A stretch of 64,000 nt of DNA, taken from contig NZ_JAEKEZ010000001.1 of NCBI RefSeq assembly GCF_016650815.1, positions 124,001-188,000 on the forward strand. The letters run 5' to 3'. The notes below the pieces were generated by a model. It searched no databases and was not told the origin of the DNA. It worked only from the letters and a program-made list of their open reading frames with translations. Within the stretch, counting starts at the first letter, position 1, and each line of letters begins with the position of its first letter. This DNA comes from Pseudomonas sp. TH31. Lineage in GTDB: Bacteria > Pseudomonadota > Gammaproteobacteria > Pseudomonadales > Pseudomonadaceae. Position numbers and translations under genes: made by a program. Of the stretch, positions 62,348 through 64,000 are shown one piece after another.

Positions 62348-64000
62348 ATGATTGCGATACGAGAAGCTTGGAAAGCAGGCTTGTTAGGGCCCGAGCATTG
62401 GCTTCGAAATATCGTCTCAGGGGTCATCGTCGGGGTGGTGGCGCTACCCTTGGCCATGGCATTTGCCATCGCATCGGGCGTCAAGCCGGAGCAAGGGATC
62501 TACACGGCGATTGTGGGTGGTCTATTGGTTTCGCTGTTCGGCGGGAGTCGACTACAGATCGCCGGCCCTACCGGGGCGTTCATCGTCATTCTGGCCAGCG
62601 TAACGGCCAAGTACGGCGTTGATGGCTTGCAGATCGCGACAATGATGGCGGGCGCAATATTGTTACTGCTCGGCATCACCAAGCTTGGCGCACTTATCAA
62701 GTTCATTCCCGATCCCGTGATCGTCGGGTTCACCGCCGGTATCGGTGTGATCATTTGGGTCGGGCAGTGGAAAGACTTTTTGGGTTTGCCGAAAATCAGT
62801 GGCGACCATTTCCATGAGCGGCTTTGGCACCTCATCCAGGCGCTGCCTGGCCTCCATGTGCCCACGACCCTGCTAGCCCTCCTGAGCCTGCTGTTGGTGA
62901 TACTCGCGCCTAAAGTACCAGGCGTAAGGCGTGTTCCCGGTCCTCTGATTGCCATGGTCGTTGTGACGGCGTTGCATTCCTGTTTTCAGTTCGATGGCGT
63001 GGCAACGATCGGGAGTGCATTCGGGGGGATTCCACAAGGATTGCCCAAAATGGGCCTTCCTGAAATAACGCTGCCGCAGATCATTGAATTGATTGGTCCT
63101 GCGTTCGCGATCGCGATGCTGGGGGCGATCGAGTCGCTGTTGTCTGCGGTTGTCGCCGACGGGATGGCCGGCACCAAACATGACTCCAATCAGGAGTTAA
63201 TCGGACAAGGCATTGCCAACCTGGTCACTCCTCTGTTTGGTGGCTTTGCTGCGACAGGCGCGATCGCTCGAACAGCGACCAACATCCGAAATGGTGGCAA
63301 CAGCCCCATTGCCGGTTTTGCGCATGCTGTCACGTTGATTTTATTGATCCTCTTCCTGGCACCTCTGGCTTCGGATATCCCGCTGTGCGCGTTGGCTGCG
63401 ATATTATTTGTGGTCGCTTACAACATGAGCGAACTGAAGCACTTCAAACGCATGGTCACACGAGCCCCAAAAGCGGACGTTGCGATCCTTTTAATCACCT
63501 TCAGCCTGACTGTTTTCAGCGATCTGGTGATTGCAGTGAATATCGGGGTCATCCTCGCCATGCTGCAATTTATGCGTCGGATGGCTTCATCTGTGGAGGT
63601 GCAGCTAATGGTCGAAAAAGAGCTGGAGGCAGAGTTGCGCATGAATGGGCATGTACATCTTCCACCTGGTGTTTTGGTTTACACCATTGAGGGGCCTCTC
63701 TTCTTTGGCGCAGCAGAAACCTTTGAGCGCGTTTTGGCTCAAACGCACACCGATCCCGGGACGTTGATTATTCGCCTGAAGCGGGTGCCGTTCATGGATA
63801 TCACGGGCTTGCAAACGCTGCTCGAAGTTATTGAGCAGTTGCGCAAACGCAGCATCGTCGTGAAGTTGTGTGAAGCCAACGAAAAAGTCCTTGGCAAGCT
63901 CGACAAGGCAGGGGTTCTTCAGGCACTCGGCTCAGAGCATTATCATGCTGACTTCAGTGGTGCACTGGGCAGTTACGCCGAGATCGACAAGCCGCTGGGC
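62348..64000 (+). CDS. SulP-family anion transporter with STAS domain (cut by window edge)
   Basis: The frame is open for 551 codons to the window end. The transport domain begins RNIVSGVIVGVVALPLAMAFAIASG, followed by RLQIAGPTGAF, FTAGIGVIIWVGQ and the NLVTPLFGGFAATGAIARTATN segment typical of SulP. From about residue 415 a cytoplasmic STAS domain follows, with VPFMDITGLQTL at the usual phosphorylation-loop position. SulP proteins carry sulfate, bicarbonate or dicarboxylates. GAGG lies 7 bases before the ATG. Next to malic enzyme and NAD-isocitrate dehydrogenase, a bicarbonate or C4-dicarboxylate substrate is plausible (inference). Confidence 0.9.
   Translation, partial: MIAIREAWKAGLLGPEHWLRNIVSGVIVGVVALPLAMAFAIASGVKPEQGIYTAIVGGLLVSLFGGSRLQIAGPTGAFIVILASVTAKYGVDGLQIATMMAGAILLLLGITKLGALIKFIPDPVIVGFTAGIGVIIWVGQWKDFLGLPKISGDHFHERLWHLIQALPGLHVPTTLLALLSLLLVILAPKVPGVRRVPGPLIAMVVVTALHSCFQFDGVATIGSAFGGIPQGLPKMGLPEITLPQIIELIGPAFAIAMLGAIESLLSAVVADGMAGTKHDSNQELIGQGIANLVTPLFGGFAATGAIARTATNIRNGGNSPIAGFAHAVTLILLILFLAPLASDIPLCALAAILFVVAYNMSELKHFKRMVTRAPKADVAILLITFSLTVFSDLVIAVNIGVILAMLQFMRRMASSVEVQLMVEKELEAELRMNGHVHLPPGVLVYTIEGPLFFGAAETFERVLAQTHTDPGTLIIRLKRVPFMDITGLQTLLEVIEQLRKRSIVVKLCEANEKVLGKLDKAGVLQALGSEHYHADFSGALGSYAEIDKPLG

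Noticed and set aside
1..64000. Prophage, transposon, CRISPR, rRNA or tRNA features
   Set aside because: No transposase, integrase, phage structural gene, repeat-spacer array or recognisable structural RNA gene was found on reading both strands; short tRNA genes could still be missed without a covariance search.

Overview
The window reads as chromosomal DNA of a Pseudomonas, most likely of the fluorescens/putida type. This is inferred from four OprD/OprE-type porins, AAHS-type aromatic-acid permeases, an exported PL7 alginate lyase-like protein without signal peptide, a DUF1654 protein, and a Pseudomonas-style inverted REP pair near 52.0 kb. No rRNA, tRNA, CRISPR array, transposase or phage gene was seen. 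Four blocks can be distinguished, three of which are catabolic islands with their own regulators and porins.

Block 1 (1-20.9 kb) is the least familiar. It holds three AraC-type regulators, a TetR-type regulator, a chemoreceptor, an (R)-amine-transaminase-like class IV aminotransferase, two imine-reductase-like dehydrogenases plus a Rossmann-only remnant, two phytanoyl-CoA-type (Fe(II)/2-oxoglutarate) dioxygenases, an SDR, an alpha/beta hydrolase, a type II NADH dehydrogenase, two outer-membrane barrels and a secreted acid phosphatase. Six promoters in this block carry the same site, TTTTGRCC-N6-CRCCTKT, which ties the genes into one regulon. Separately, a 47-bp element made of two dyads 22 bp apart lies upstream of two paralogous araC genes. 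I read the block as an undescribed catabolic system for an amine-containing compound. A secreted SurE-like phosphatase follows.

Block 2 (22.5-32.4 kb) is a complete 3-(3-hydroxyphenyl)propionate pathway in the order mhpABCDFET plus an OprD porin, with divergent mhpR and a perfect MhpR-type operator.

Block 3 (32.5-50.3 kb) looks like alicyclic/hydroaromatic acid catabolism. It has an IclR-controlled operon (AroE-like dehydrogenase, flavoprotein, NIPSNAP protein, MFS permease, second flavoprotein) and a second set (OprD porin, PQQ quinate/shikimate-type dehydrogenase, SDR, flavoprotein, NIPSNAP, MFS) next to an AraC regulator resembling PobC. The flavoprotein-NIPSNAP-permease module occurs twice. 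In each copy one gene carries an apparent single-base frameshift. The three flavoproteins resemble 3-ketosteroid delta-1-dehydrogenase, which suggests ring desaturation towards aromatisation.

Block 4 (50.6-64 kb) is a mosaic: aquaporin Z, a remnant of an RND outer-membrane factor, the PL7 protein between two 53-bp direct repeats, a small Asp/Arg/Gly/Tyr-rich lipoprotein, DUF1654, a cytochrome c, and then a set bracketed by an inverted duplicated pair of tiny genes. Inside the bracket are methionine aminopeptidase, NAD-isocitrate dehydrogenase, a DUF1275 membrane protein, malic enzyme and a small-RNA-like structure; a SulP anion transporter follows and runs off the right edge. Several promoters here share a GCATAAYATTA...RTGWTAAT-like palindrome.
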